Counted from the stretch's first letter, positions 8,778-17,754 are shown. The stretch is 64,000 nucleotides of DNA from JAAYJG01 sp964450305 (GCA_964450305.1 CAYVFB010000007.1:11354-75353); one strand, 5' to 3'. The notes: a model not told the origin generated them from the letters alone. Translations and numbers: made by a program.

Positions 8778-9200
8778 ATGATTTTTGTGCTGGTTGTTTC
8801 AATTTTTTTGGTTCTGTGCATGATAGCCCTTGGAATTGTCTGCATTCGCAGGGGGCTGAAGGGGAAAAATGCAAGAAGACTGATGGGAATCAATGTGACA
8901 GCCCTGTTTGGATTGCTGATCATCACCACCATTGTGTTGATGCCGGTTTCTGTTTTGGCTGCGGATGGTGCGGAAGCTGCGGCAGGTGATGACGGAGGGC
9001 TGAAATATCTGGCAGCGGCTTTATCCACAGGCCTGGCATGTATTGGCGCAGGAATCGCTGTGGCTGCAACTGGTTCAGCCGCGTTGGGTGCTATCAGTGA
9101 AGATTCAAAGCTTCTGGGAAAGACCCTGATTTTCGTGGGCCTTGCAGAAGGTATCGCGATTTACGGACTGATCGTTACTATCCTGATTTTGAACAGCTAA
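8778..9200 (+). CDS. ntpK: V-type ATPase subunit K (c-ring proteolipid)
   Basis: A 140-residue membrane protein. Residues 1-70 form an N-terminal extension with two hydrophobic segments ending in VLAADG, possibly a signal-peptide-like region removed after insertion. Residues 75-140 form the two-helix c-subunit hairpin with the polar loop AISED. The ion-binding glutamate lies in GLAEGIAIYG. No glutamine occurs in either c helix, so the Gln ligands of the Na+-binding E. hirae proteolipid are missing; this leans towards H+ but does not prove it. GGAGGAG precedes the ATG. The extension is common in clostridial homologues. Confidence 0.9.
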   Translation: MIFVLVVSIFLVLCMIALGIVCIRRGLKGKNARRLMGINVTALFGLLIITTIVLMPVSVLAADGAEAAAGDDGGLKYLAAALSTGLACIGAGIAVAATGSAALGAISEDSKLLGKTLIFVGLAEGIAIYGLIVTILILNS

Positions 9201-9344
9201 GGTTGTTTGCGTAAACTTACACGATGCTTTTTCATATGCCCTGGAAAGATGCTTCAGCTTCGTCATGTTGCTCATTGGCGAAAAACGCAGATCAGAAGCT
9301 TTTCTGAAAGGCAATGAAAAATGATAGTTAAAGGCAGCGAAATC

Positions 9345-9653
9345 ATGAAAATGTTTTTAATCTGTGACAATATGGATACAAAAACAGGAATGCGGCTGGC
9401 CGGGATAGAGGGTGTACTCGTCCGTGAGCAGCAACAGGTGCGCGATGCGCTGGAGCAAGCCATACAGGACAAGGATATCGGCATCATTCTGATCAATGAA
9501 AGCCTGGTAGATCTTGTTCAGCCAGAGATATTGAACATCAAGCTGAACTTCCAGACGACGCTTTTGGTTGAAATTCCGGACAGACACGGCAGTATAAGGC
9601 CGGACGATGTGATCACCCGTCATGTGCGTGAAGCCATCGGGCTGAAGATTTGA
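9345..9653 (+). CDS. ntpG: V-type ATPase subunit F
   Basis: A 102-residue CheY-like alpha/beta protein beginning MKMFLICDN, followed by GMRLAGIEG, both typical of V-ATPase subunit F. It is part of the rotating central shaft with subunit D. An in-frame ATG at 9321 would add eight residues; 9345 is preferred because it matches the family N terminus, although both have modest ribosome binding sites. It lies between the c-ring gene and subunit E in the operon. Confidence 0.85.
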   Translation: MKMFLICDNMDTKTGMRLAGIEGVLVREQQQVRDALEQAIQDKDIGIILINESLVDLVQPEILNIKLNFQTTLLVEIPDRHGSIRPDDVITRHVREAIGLKI

Positions 9654-9662
9654 GGAATGCAT

Positions 9663-10268
9663 ATGGATATGGAAAGAATAGAATCGAAGCTGGACACATT
9701 TGCGACCATGGTGATTAAGGACGCCACCCATAAGGCTGGAATGCTTCTGGACAAAGCCAGAGCGGAAAACCAGGATCGCATGGAAAATGCCGAGATTTCC
9801 TTTCTGCGGGATGCTTACCAAAGCATCCATGAGGCTATGAACAAGATAGAAAAGGAAAACAACGAGGTATACTCTGCGAAGCTTTTTGAAGCGAAACAGC
9901 TGTTGTATAAAAAAAGGCAGCAGATCATGGATGCCGTCTTTCAGAGGGTACAGGACCGGCTGGAACAATATCGCATGGGCAAGGAGTATCCAGACAGGCT
10001 GGAAGCATTTTTGCGCAAAGGGCTGAATGAAGTTAAAGCCGGTGAGGTTCAGGTGATTGTTGACAGCATGGACCTGGCTTGTGTTGAACAAATCAAAGAG
10101 CGCTTAAACCAATCCTTCACCATCAGGCAGAGTGAAGAACCCCTGATGGGAGGCTGTATCGTGATCAACCGGGCTACGGGGCTGATGGCCGATTATTCCT
10201 TTTCAACGCGGCTGGAGCAGCAACGGGAGGTTTTCCTTGAAAGCTCCGGCATGAATATAAACTTTTAG
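9663..10268 (+). CDS. ntpE: V-type ATPase subunit E (peripheral stalk)
   Basis: A 201-residue protein with a long N-terminal helix (about residues 1-105, strongly charged, coiled-coil-like) and a C-terminal alpha/beta domain in which MGGCIVINRATG is a typical subunit E segment. It pairs with the H/G-like protein encoded at 5354-5665 in the peripheral stalks. The ATG at 9663 is chosen because GAGG lies 7 bp upstream; an ATG at 9657 lies too close to that site. Confidence 0.87.
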   Translation: MDMERIESKLDTFATMVIKDATHKAGMLLDKARAENQDRMENAEISFLRDAYQSIHEAMNKIEKENNEVYSAKLFEAKQLLYKKRQQIMDAVFQRVQDRLEQYRMGKEYPDRLEAFLRKGLNEVKAGEVQVIVDSMDLACVEQIKERLNQSFTIRQSEEPLMGGCIVINRATGLMADYSFSTRLEQQREVFLESSGMNINF

Positions 10269-10399
10269 CGCTTTCAAGTAAGAAGCCCCCCACCAATTGT
10301 GTTTTATCCAAAGGCTAAAAAGCATGATACAGGTGGTGGAATTACGTCACGAATTGAAGGGAGACCCATGCCGTCTCCGAAGAATGCAGGTGATTGAGA

Positions 10400-12190
10400 T
10401 TGAGTGAAACATCTCAGGGAATAATATATGGGATCAACGGCCCGGTGATTCGGGTGCGGGGAAACGAGAGCCTGAAAATGCTGGAAATGGTTCTGGTAGG
10501 CCATGAGAAGCTGATCGGCGAGGTGATCCGGGTGGATCAGCATGAAACCATTGTCCAGGTGTATGAATATACCGCCGGATTGAAACCGGGTGAGCCTGTC
10601 ATATCTACGGGCAAGCCATTAAGCGTGATGCTTGGGCCGGGGATTATCGGCAACATTTTTGACGGCATTCAACGGCCTCTGGTGACGGTCCGGGAAACAT
10701 CCGGTGAATTCATCCCCCGCGGGTTGTCTGTTTCACAGCTGGATCTTGCAAAAAAATGGCCTGTGGAAATGCTCGTAAAGCCGGGAGATACGGTTGGGCC
10801 GGGAACCAGGCTTGCAAAAATTCCGGAAACCGATGCGGTCAACCATTATGTTTTGGTTCCTCCCGATCTTTACGGTGAGGTTGTTGAAGCAGTGCAGAAT
10901 GGGGAGTATACCCTTGTTGATCCCATCGTAAAAATAAGGAGCGGCAAGGTCGAAAAAGATCTGACGATGCTCCAGGAATGGCCTGTTCGCCAGCCCAGAC
11001 CCTATAAAAATAGAATGGAACTGAACGAACCCCTGGTGACGGGCCAGAGGGTCATCGATACGCTGTTTCCCGTGGCAAAGGGCGGCACTGCCGCCATTCC
11101 TGGCGGGTTTGGCACCGGAAAAACCATGACGCAGCACCAGCTGGCCAAATGGTCCAACGCTGACATCATCGTGTATGTGGGCTGTGGCGAACGCGGCAAT
11201 GAAATCACGGAAGTACTGGAAGATTTCCCGAAGCTGATCGATCCCAGAACCAGTCAGCCGCTAATGAACCGCACAGTGCTCATCGCCAACACATCGAATA
11301 TGCCGGTTGCAGCCAGAGAAGCCTCCATTTATACCGGGATCACCCTGGCCGAGTATTACAGGGATATGGGTTACGATGTTGCCCTGATGGCCGACTCCAC
11401 CTCCCGATGGGCTGAAGCCCTGAGGGAAATTTCAGGGCGATTGGAGGAAATGCCTGCGGAAGAAGGCTTTCCGGCTTATCTTCCCTCGCGGCTTTCTGAA
11501 TTCTACGAAAGAGCCGGGAAAATTGAGAACCTGAACGATACAAAGGGTTCCATCACCATTATCGGCGCGGTTTCACCCCAGGGCGGGGACTTTTCCGAGC
11601 CGGTAACGCAAAACACAAAACGGTTTATCCGCTGCTTTTGGGCACTGGACAAACAGCTGGCCTATACACGGCATTATCCGGCGATTAACTGGATTACAAG
11701 CTACAGTGAGTATTTTGACGATTGCCAGGACTGGTACAGGGATAATACCAATGAAACCTTCATCGATAAACGCGGGGAGATGATACGCCTGTTGCAGGAG
11801 GAAAGCAAGCTTTTGGAAATCGTGAAGCTGATCGGCAGTGATATCCTTCCGGAAGAGCAAAAGCTGGTGCTTGAAACCGCGAAGGTCATCCGACAGGGCT
11901 TCCTGCAGCAAAACGCCTATCATGAAAATGATACTTATGTTCCGATTGCGAAACAGCTTGGAATGATGGAGATGATCCTGGAGCTGCATGAAGGATCAAA
12001 GAAGCTGATAGCGCAGAACATTCCTGTTTCGGTCATCCGAGCGACCGGCATTTTTGATGATCTTGTGCGTATGAAATACACCGTGGACAACCAAAACCAG
12101 GGATTCGATGCATTACATCAGAAAGTACACCAAACCCTGGAGAATATAGACAGGGAGTATCAGACGCGTGAAAGGAAGGGCCTGAAATGA
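10400..12190 (+). CDS. ntpA: V-type ATPase subunit A (catalytic)
   Basis: A 596-residue catalytic subunit. The Walker A motif GGFGTGKT is at residues 235-242 and is followed by a Walker B region (YDVALMADSTSRWAEA). The non-homologous insertion that distinguishes A-type from F-type beta subunits is present (about residues 110-190). It hydrolyses or makes ATP in the A3B3 head. The likely start is the TTG at 10400, with AGGTGAT upstream; a TTG at 10394 would fall inside that site. The stop overlaps the start of subunit B by 4 bp (ATGA), implying translational coupling. Confidence 0.96.
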   Translation: MSETSQGIIYGINGPVIRVRGNESLKMLEMVLVGHEKLIGEVIRVDQHETIVQVYEYTAGLKPGEPVISTGKPLSVMLGPGIIGNIFDGIQRPLVTVRETSGEFIPRGLSVSQLDLAKKWPVEMLVKPGDTVGPGTRLAKIPETDAVNHYVLVPPDLYGEVVEAVQNGEYTLVDPIVKIRSGKVEKDLTMLQEWPVRQPRPYKNRMELNEPLVTGQRVIDTLFPVAKGGTAAIPGGFGTGKTMTQHQLAKWSNADIIVYVGCGERGNEITEVLEDFPKLIDPRTSQPLMNRTVLIANTSNMPVAAREASIYTGITLAEYYRDMGYDVALMADSTSRWAEALREISGRLEEMPAEEGFPAYLPSRLSEFYERAGKIENLNDTKGSITIIGAVSPQGGDFSEPVTQNTKRFIRCFWALDKQLAYTRHYPAINWITSYSEYFDDCQDWYRDNTNETFIDKRGEMIRLLQEESKLLEIVKLIGSDILPEEQKLVLETAKVIRQGFLQQNAYHENDTYVPIAKQLGMMEMILELHEGSKKLIAQNIPVSVIRATGIFDDLVRMKYTVDNQNQGFDALHQKVHQTLENIDREYQTRERKGLK

Positions 12191-13590
12191 GTGTGGAATA
12201 TATTGGTCTAAAGGAAATTTCAGGGCCGCTGGTTGTTCTGGAAGGCGTGCAAAATGCTTCTTATGAAGAGATGGTGGAAATCCGGGCAGGCAATGATAAA
12301 AGGCTTGGCCGGATCGTGGAAATCCACGGCAATATCTGTGTTGTTCAGGTTTTCGAGGGAACAAATGGTCTATCTCTGACCAATACCAGAACAAGGCTCA
12401 CAGGGCACCCGTTGGAAATCCCCCTTTCAAAGGAGCTTCTGGGCAGAGTGCTCAATGGCATCGGACAGCCCATCGATGGGTTCGGGGAGGTTTTTCCGGA
12501 TCAGAAACGCGATGTGAACGGCCATGCGATCAATCCCGTAGCCCGAAAATACCCCAGAAACTACATCCAGACCGGAATCTCTTCCATCGATGGTCTGATG
12601 ACGCTGATCCGCGGCCAAAAGCTGCCCATTTTCTCCGGAAGCGGTATCCCGCATAATCAACTGGCGGTTCAGATCGTACGCCAGGCCAGAATCGGAGAAA
12701 GCGATGAAGGATTTGCGGTGGTCTTTGCGGCCATGGGGGTAAAGCACGATGTGGCTGAGTATTTTAAAGCGAGTTTCCAAAAAAGCGGTGTGCTGGATCG
12801 CGTAGTCGTGTTTTTGAACCTGGCCAATGATCCCATTGTCGAAAGGGTGGTAACCCCAAGGGCGGCATTGACAGCTGCCGAGTATCTTGCTTTCGAGCAT
12901 CACATGCATGTCCTCGTTATTCTCACCGACATGACCGCCTATGCCGAAGCTTTGCGCGAAATCTCATCTTCCAGAGGTGAAATTCCCTCAAGAAAAGGGT
13001 TTCCGGGTTATTTATACAGTGATCTGGCCTCCATTTACGAAAGGGCGGGAATGCTCGAGGACAGAAAAGGCTCCATCACGCAGATCCCAATCCTGACCAT
13101 GCCCAATGACGACATCACCCATCCGGTGCCGGACCTGACCGGGTATATTACGGAAGGACAGATTGTTTTGGACAGATCCTTAAGCCAGAAAGGAATTTAT
13201 CCGCCAATTTCGGTGCTTCCTTCCCTTTCCAGGCTGATGAAGGATGGCATAGGGGAAGGGTATACCCGTGAAGATCATCCCCATATTGCCAATCAGTTGT
13301 TTTCATCCTATGCCAGGGTACAGGAGGTAAAAGCCCTTGCTTCTGTCATTGGTGAGGATGAATTATCCGATATGGATAAGCGGTACATGGAGTTTGGACG
13401 CGCTTTTGAAAATGAATTTGTGACACAACAGATGAGCGAAGACAGAGATATCGACCATACGCTGGATCTGGGCTGGGTATTGCTGGGCATACTTCCCCGG
13501 GAGGAGCTGGACAGGATACCGGGCGAAATGCTTGACAGGTATTACAACCCATACGAGGAAAGCAGGGGAGGGCTGAGGACGTGGATATGA
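12187..13590 (+). CDS. ntpB: V-type ATPase subunit B (non-catalytic)
   Basis: A 467-residue nucleotide-binding subunit without a functional P-loop: the segment RGQKLPIFSGSGIPHNQ stands where a Walker A would be, as in all B subunits. The strongly conserved SSRGEIPSRKGFPGYLYSDL stretch is present. It alternates with subunit A in the hexameric head. It overlaps subunit A by 4 bp and the next gene by 4 bp if the ATG at 13587 is used. Confidence 0.96.
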   Translation: MSVEYIGLKEISGPLVVLEGVQNASYEEMVEIRAGNDKRLGRIVEIHGNICVVQVFEGTNGLSLTNTRTRLTGHPLEIPLSKELLGRVLNGIGQPIDGFGEVFPDQKRDVNGHAINPVARKYPRNYIQTGISSIDGLMTLIRGQKLPIFSGSGIPHNQLAVQIVRQARIGESDEGFAVVFAAMGVKHDVAEYFKASFQKSGVLDRVVVFLNLANDPIVERVVTPRAALTAAEYLAFEHHMHVLVILTDMTAYAEALREISSSRGEIPSRKGFPGYLYSDLASIYERAGMLEDRKGSITQIPILTMPNDDITHPVPDLTGYITEGQIVLDRSLSQKGIYPPISVLPSLSRLMKDGIGEGYTREDHPHIANQLFSSYARVQEVKALASVIGEDELSDMDKRYMEFGRAFENEFVTQQMSEDRDIDHTLDLGWVLLGILPREELDRIPGEMLDRYYNPYEESRGGLRTWI

Positions 13591-14198
13591 CCCTTTTTCC
13601 CACCAAGGGAAACCTGATTCGCGCAAAAGGTACGCTCAGCCTATCAAAGCAGGGCTATGAGCTGTTGGATAAAAAAAGGAACATCCTGGTTCGGGAAATG
13701 ATGGCCCTGATTGAACGGGCCGGCGTGATCCAGCAAAGGATACACAGCCTTTACAAAGAGGCTTACGAAGCTCTGCAGTCGGCGAATATCAGCATTGGTA
13801 TTGCCGAGGTGGAGCAGCTGGGCTTTGCGGTCCCTGAAGAACGCTCGGTGAAAGTGAAGGTTCGATCCATCATGGGGGTGGAAATCCCCACCGTGGACAT
13901 TGATCCTTATGATTTAAAGCCCCGGTACGGCTTTTCAAGAACAAACCTGGCACTGGATATTGCATACCAGCGTTTTGAACAGGTGAAACATATGACCGTG
14001 GAATACGCGGAGGTGGAAAACGCAGTTTACCGACTTGCGGTGAACATTCGTAAAACGCAGAAAAGAGCTAACGCGCTGAAGAATATCATGATACCGCGCT
14101 ATGAAAAAATCACCCGGGACATTCAGGATTTCCTGGATGAAAAAGATCGCGAAGAGTTTACCCGACTAAAAATGATTAAGAAGAGGAAGCTTGAATGA
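13587..14198 (+). CDS. ntpD: V-type ATPase subunit D (central rotor)
   Basis: A 203-residue protein made of two long helices that form the antiparallel coiled coil of the rotor shaft. The N terminus (FPTKGNLIRAKGTLSLSKQG) and the internal RVNALE-like segment RANALKNIMIPRYE are typical of the family. Start choice is between ATG 13587, giving a 4-bp ATGA overlap with subunit B, and GTG 13581 two codons earlier; both have purine-rich sites. It is the last gene of the operon; the small minus-strand ORF at 14205 is convergent with it and no clear terminator is visible. Confidence 0.9.
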   Translation: MTLFPTKGNLIRAKGTLSLSKQGYELLDKKRNILVREMMALIERAGVIQQRIHSLYKEAYEALQSANISIGIAEVEQLGFAVPEERSVKVKVRSIMGVEIPTVDIDPYDLKPRYGFSRTNLALDIAYQRFEQVKHMTVEYAEVENAVYRLAVNIRKTQKRANALKNIMIPRYEKITRDIQDFLDEKDREEFTRLKMIKKRKLE

Positions 14199-14204
14199 CG
14201 GACT

Positions 14205-14354
14205 CTATTTGGCTTCAGCCGTTGCCGTCTCGATCAGCCTTTTGTCGATCCATTTAACGCTGTTGCGCGCAGTATGGATGAGTACTTCTTGATTTTTTTC
14301 AACCAAGACAACTGCTTCCCTGCCAAGAAACTTTATCTTTTGCCCCAGCTTCAT
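14205..14354 (-). CDS. Small protein of unknown family, 49 aa (paralogue of 16799-16960)
   Basis: An ORF of 49 codons beginning MKLGQKIKFLGREAVVL, with AGGAGA 9 bp before the ATG. I do not recognise the family. It aligns without gaps to the 53-residue product at 16799-16960: shared positions include KxGxKI, GxEAxVL, VLIHT and VxW. The short beta-strand-like pattern with conserved Gly is compatible with a KOW/SH3-like barrel, but that is a guess. Both copies are on the minus strand and flank the FAD dehydrogenase gene and repeat copy A. Conservation between the two copies is the main evidence that they are real genes. Confidence 0.6.
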   Translation of the reverse strand: MKLGQKIKFLGREAVVLVEKNQEVLIHTARNSVKWIDKRLIETATAEAK

Positions 14355-14588
14355 ACACGTACATCTCCTAAAAAACTGAATAAATTGTATAATTTTCTCT
14401 ATTTTTATCTAGACTATACCATAGGTTGCGTTATTTTAATATTACAATCATATTTCTTTTTATCAATAAAGCAGGTCTGAATCGGATATCTTTTAACCAC
14501 GGTGGTCTGCAGCTATTCCTGCCTATTATCTGGCGGAAACACAGCCTGCACAAATGATAATACGAATGTGTACAGAGCTTCCAACCTG

Positions 14589-15986
14589 TTACCCTTTATA
14601 ACCTCGTTTTGCAATGGCCCTTGCTACGTGAACCCCACTTGCAGCTGCCTGGGATAAGCCGCGGGTAATACCGGCGCCGTCACCCACCGCGAAGAAATTG
14701 GTAAGGGGTGTCTCCAACTCATTGCTAAGCTCGAGCCTGGAGCTGTAAAACTTTACTTCCACACCATATAGCAGCGTATCGTGATTGGCTGTTCCAGGTG
14801 CAATATGATCCAGGACCCGAATCATTTCAATGATATTGTCCAAATGACGTTTGGTCAGAACCAGGCTCAGATCCCCCGGGGTCGCTTTCAGTGTGGGTTT
14901 GGTAAAACTTTGGCTCAGCCTGTGCTCATTGGTCCTTTTCCCTTTGATCAGATCTCCGAAGCGCTGCACCAGCACCCCTCCCCCAAGCATGTTGGAAAGC
15001 GAGGCGATGCGTTTACCATATTGATAAGGCTCGTTAAAAGGCTTGGTAAAACGGTTGCTCACCAAAAGTGCAAAGTTGGTATTTTCACTGCGAAGACTTT
15101 CATCGGTGTAGCTGTGGCCGTTCACGGTAATAATACCATCCACATTTTCACTGACAACATGGCCATAAGGGTTCATACAGAAGGTTCGCACGATATCGCC
15201 GTATTGCTTGGTGCGGTACAGGAATTTGGATTCATAGACCACATCGGTGATATGTTCAAAAACCTTTGCCGGCAGCTCGATGCGTACCCCGATATCCACC
15301 TGATTGTTGATCAGCTTCAGCCCAAGGCCGCGGCATTGCTCTGAAAACCACTCCGCGCCGGATCGTCCCGGCGCAGCCACAAGGTACCTGCAGGAAAGGG
15401 CCTGCCCGCCCTTCAGCGTCACCGTATAACCTTCGGCGGCCGCGTCAATGGACTCAACTGCCGTATTACACACCAGATCCACCTTTTGACTTAAATCATC
15501 AAACATTCTGGAGAGGATTTCCCTGTTATTTTCGGTGCCAAGGTGTTTTACTGAGGCCGAAAGAAGATGCAGGTCGTAACCAAGAGCTGCCCTTGCGATT
15601 TCATGAGCTTGCGCGGTTTCGGTTGAGAAACGCTTGTCGGTTGCACCATATTTCATATTCAGCGCATCCACATATTCTATCAGATCCATGATCTGGTCAT
15701 CATCCAGGTAATCGTTCAGCCATCCGCCAAAACGAGTTGTGAAATTGTATTTTCCGTCGGAGAAAGCCCCGGCTCCCCCGAAACCGTTCATAATGTCACA
15801 GTCTTTACATTGAATGCAGGAAGGAACCTTCTTGCTGACAATGGGGCAATTCCGGTGATAAATATCATTCCCCTGCTCCAGCATCAGAATATCTGCACCG
15901 GGGATCAGCTTGGACAGCTCAAAGCCCGCAAATATGCCCGACGTGCCGCAGCCAATCACAATCACATCATAGGTGGTCTTTTTCAT
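14589..15986 (-). CDS. FAD-dependent dehydrogenase (COG2509-like)
   Basis: A 465-residue flavoprotein. The N-terminal dinucleotide-binding motif is VIVIGCGTSGIFAG, and the FAD-contacting C-terminal motif is FFAVGDGAGITRGLSQAAASG. A Cys cluster CIQCKDC lies near residue 75, followed by NGFGGAGAFSDGK, features typical of the COG2509 group of uncharacterised FAD-utilising dehydrogenases. The substrate is unknown. The ATG at 15986 is chosen because AGGAGG lies 10 bp upstream; the frame extends 17 codons further without such a site. It is monocistronic, with a long upstream region holding repeat copy A. Confidence 0.85.
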   Translation of the reverse strand: MKKTTYDVIVIGCGTSGIFAGFELSKLIPGADILMLEQGNDIYHRNCPIVSKKVPSCIQCKDCDIMNGFGGAGAFSDGKYNFTTRFGGWLNDYLDDDQIMDLIEYVDALNMKYGATDKRFSTETAQAHEIARAALGYDLHLLSASVKHLGTENNREILSRMFDDLSQKVDLVCNTAVESIDAAAEGYTVTLKGGQALSCRYLVAAPGRSGAEWFSEQCRGLGLKLINNQVDIGVRIELPAKVFEHITDVVYESKFLYRTKQYGDIVRTFCMNPYGHVVSENVDGIITVNGHSYTDESLRSENTNFALLVSNRFTKPFNEPYQYGKRIASLSNMLGGGVLVQRFGDLIKGKRTNEHRLSQSFTKPTLKATPGDLSLVLTKRHLDNIIEMIRVLDHIAPGTANHDTLLYGVEVKFYSSRLELSNELETPLTNFFAVGDGAGITRGLSQAAASGVHVARAIAKRGYKG

Positions 15987-16246
15987 GGTTAAACTTCCTC
16001 CTGTTACCTGACATACAAAAGACCTGATTTCATTCAATCAGGCAAGCAACTCTACAGCTTTTCGCTTAAGCCCCATGAAGCCTGTGCAGGGGGTGGTGCT
16101 GAAAAAGCCCGATCCATATTTTTTACATGCGTTTACTGTAACGATTCATTATAACATATCTGAACCAAGCTGCAAACAGCCCGGTGGAAAATTACATTAA
16201 CATGCGGATAGTTTGTTACTATCTAAAGGGAAACAGGCACAGCCTT

Positions 16247-16310
16247 GTGAACGAAGTGAAGGATCTTCGCATTCATCTTGAAAAGATCTTTCGCTGTCTT
16301 CAGGATGACA
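16247..16310 (+). repeat. Short dispersed repeat (GAACGAAGTGAAGGAT type)
   Basis: GTGAACGAAGTGAAGGATC begins at 16247 and is followed about 30 bp later by GATCTTTCGCTGTCTTCAGG and GATGACA. Related short repeats reading TGTCATyCTGA...GAAGGATCT are scattered in many bacterial genomes. A second, partial copy is at 52972-53016 (GAACGAAGTGAAGGATTTCGCA then TTCGCTGTGCTCAGGAT). Confidence 0.55.
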
Positions 16311-16324
16311 TCTTTTCACCCATG

Positions 16325-16706
16325 TTCAATGAACGCTTGCGCGAACTGTGCGCCAAAACGCGGGCGCTGAAAGCGCCTTCAGAGTGAGTGTTCCTCGGCT
16401 GAAGCCTGCGGTACACTCCCGATTTGCGCGTTTTGTGTGCAACTAGTTCATAACTGGCTCTGACAGTTATGAACGGTCCGCGAGCCAGGTTGCATGGGCG
16501 AGCAGCAAGCTTCAGCTTGCGACCAGCCATTTTATCAAATGCCTGGTTGCTTGGGCGAGCAGCAAGCTTTAGCTTGCGACCAGCCTCCTTCAGTGGGGGA
16601 TTGAAACCCGCCACTGAAGGTAAAATCGGTTTATCCCCCGACGCGCGTTTTTTGCCTGAAGGGCAAAAATACGCTCTGAGGCAGGGGCCTTAGGAGCATT
16701 TGATAA
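16325..16706 (-). repeat. Large multi-hairpin dispersed repeat, copy A
   Basis: About 380 bp, nearly identical to the reverse complement of 50209-50534 (copy B) apart from an extra ~60-bp internal tandem duplication of the AGCAAGCTTCAGCTTGC hairpin with its flank. Perfect or near-perfect hairpins are visible: GGCGCT/AGCGCC near 16363, GTTCATAACTG/CAGTTATGAAC at 16446-16474, GCAAGCT/AGCTTGC twice, CCTTCAGTGG/CCACTGAAGG near 16587-16620, and TTTTTGCC/GGCAAAAA near 16650. Strand is given as the orientation matching copies B and C, in which the same end always faces a downstream gene, here the FAD dehydrogenase. Confidence 0.8.
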
Positions 16707-16786
16707 AAGACAACCCTCTGGACAGTTACGATGGTTTAAGATGGTTAGACCTGGATAACTGAATGAGAAGCCGTTCCATTACAAAC

Positions 16787-16813
16787 AAAAAAAGCAGCTT
16801 ATACAGCTGCTTT
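16787..16813 (-). terminator. Rho-independent terminator overlapping a stop codon
   Basis: On the minus strand AAAGCAGCT (16813-16805) and AGCTGCTTT (16799-16791) form a 9-bp stem with a 5-nt loop, followed by a T-rich run. The TAA stop of the 53-codon ORF (16801-16799) lies in the loop and arm. This supports transcription of that ORF. Confidence 0.8.
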
Positions 16814-16960
16814 CGGAATGAGGTCGATCTGTTCAAAGTAAACCCATAATACATTTTTTAACGATGTGTGGATGAGAACCTGATCGCCGCAGCAACACAA
16901 TACGGTTGCTTCTTTGCCATGTACCTGAATTTTCTCCCCTGTTTTCAACTCACTTGGCAT
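16799..16960 (-). CDS. Small protein of unknown family, 53 aa (paralogue of 14205-14354)
   Basis: An ORF of 53 codons with GGAG 8 bp before its ATG and its own terminator overlapping the stop. The product carries KTGEKIQVHGKEATVL followed by a CCC triplet and then DQVLIHT; it aligns gap-free with the 49-residue product at 14205-14354. The three consecutive cysteines are absent in the paralogue. A hairpin GGAGCA/TGCTCC at 16991-17006 lies in the leader. I do not recognise the family and infer no function. The remainder of 16961-17262 is AT-rich and shows nothing else I can support. Confidence 0.65.
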   Translation of the reverse strand: MPSELKTGEKIQVHGKEATVLCCCGDQVLIHTSLKNVLWVYFEQIDLIPKAAV

Positions 16961-17262
16961 ACTACCCACTCCAATCCATTGGTTCTTTAAGGAGCATCCA
17001 TGCTCCCTGTAATGTATATATCGGAACGCTTGTTTATGAACTTAACACCTTTCACCAGGTCTGCGCAGAAAATCCGAATCATTGAGAACATTTTGGAGGT
17101 ATGTGGCGTAAACTAATGATATCGATGATAGAACAGGATAATAAAAGACTCATTTAAGATATTTGTGTTAGTGAAAGAAAACAATTGAATTACAGATGAA
17201 AATAGTATACACTTAGAACAGTATAGCGATAAGCTACTAATTTTAGTCAGGAGGTTAATCGT

Positions 17263-17727
17263 ATGGATATGGATGGTTTGGGTATTTTTGCAGCTGCTGC
17301 GGCAGGTGTAATAGCGATTCTTGTGATCATTGGGGTTGCATTTTACGTCTTTTTTGCATTTTCACTGTTCAAGCTGGCTCAAAAAAGAGGGCTGGATATG
17401 CCATGGCTGGCATGGATACCTGTTGCTCAGTTTTATCTCATTGGGAAAATGGTAAAAACATTAAAAATTAGCACTTTCGAAATACCCAGCCTTGAAATCG
17501 TTTTGCCGGTAGCGTTGCTCGCAAACGTTATCCTTGGGAAAATCCCGGTCATTGGTTTTATTATTAACCTCGCAGTTATTGCTCTGACGTTATTAACATT
17601 TTATAACCTTTACAAGCAATATGTTCCGGAGCAGGCCGTCCTGTATACGGTTCTTAGTATACTGGGAATTCCGGTGCCGATTTTCTTCCTGAAGTTCAGC
17701 AAGATGGATCCCGTTATGATGCCTTAA
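17263..17727 (+). CDS. Small integral membrane protein, function unknown
   Basis: A 154-residue protein with about four or five hydrophobic segments (near residues 10-35, 50-65, 72-95, 100-120, 128-145). The loop motif MPWLAWIPVAQFYLIGK resembles a Trp-Ile-Pro-Tyr pattern found in small uncharacterised membrane proteins. AGGAGG precedes the ATG. It is monocistronic with a strong terminator at 17755-17782. No function is inferred. Confidence 0.7.
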   Translation: MDMDGLGIFAAAAAGVIAILVIIGVAFYVFFAFSLFKLAQKRGLDMPWLAWIPVAQFYLIGKMVKTLKISTFEIPSLEIVLPVALLANVILGKIPVIGFIINLAVIALTLLTFYNLYKQYVPEQAVLYTVLSILGIPVPIFFLKFSKMDPVMMP

Positions 17728-17754
17728 GTACATACTTGTTTCTGTGAAATATAT

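Noticed and set aside
14589..15986. FAD dehydrogenase as part of the V-ATPase operon
   Set aside because: It is on the opposite strand and separated by a convergent small ORF.
16469..16693. Plus-strand ORF inside repeat copy A
   Set aside because: Made of hairpin sequence, no ribosome binding site, no homologue recognised.
17100..17157. An 18-codon ORF after TTTGGAGGT
   Set aside because: Too short and without conservation or context to support it, despite a good ribosome binding site.
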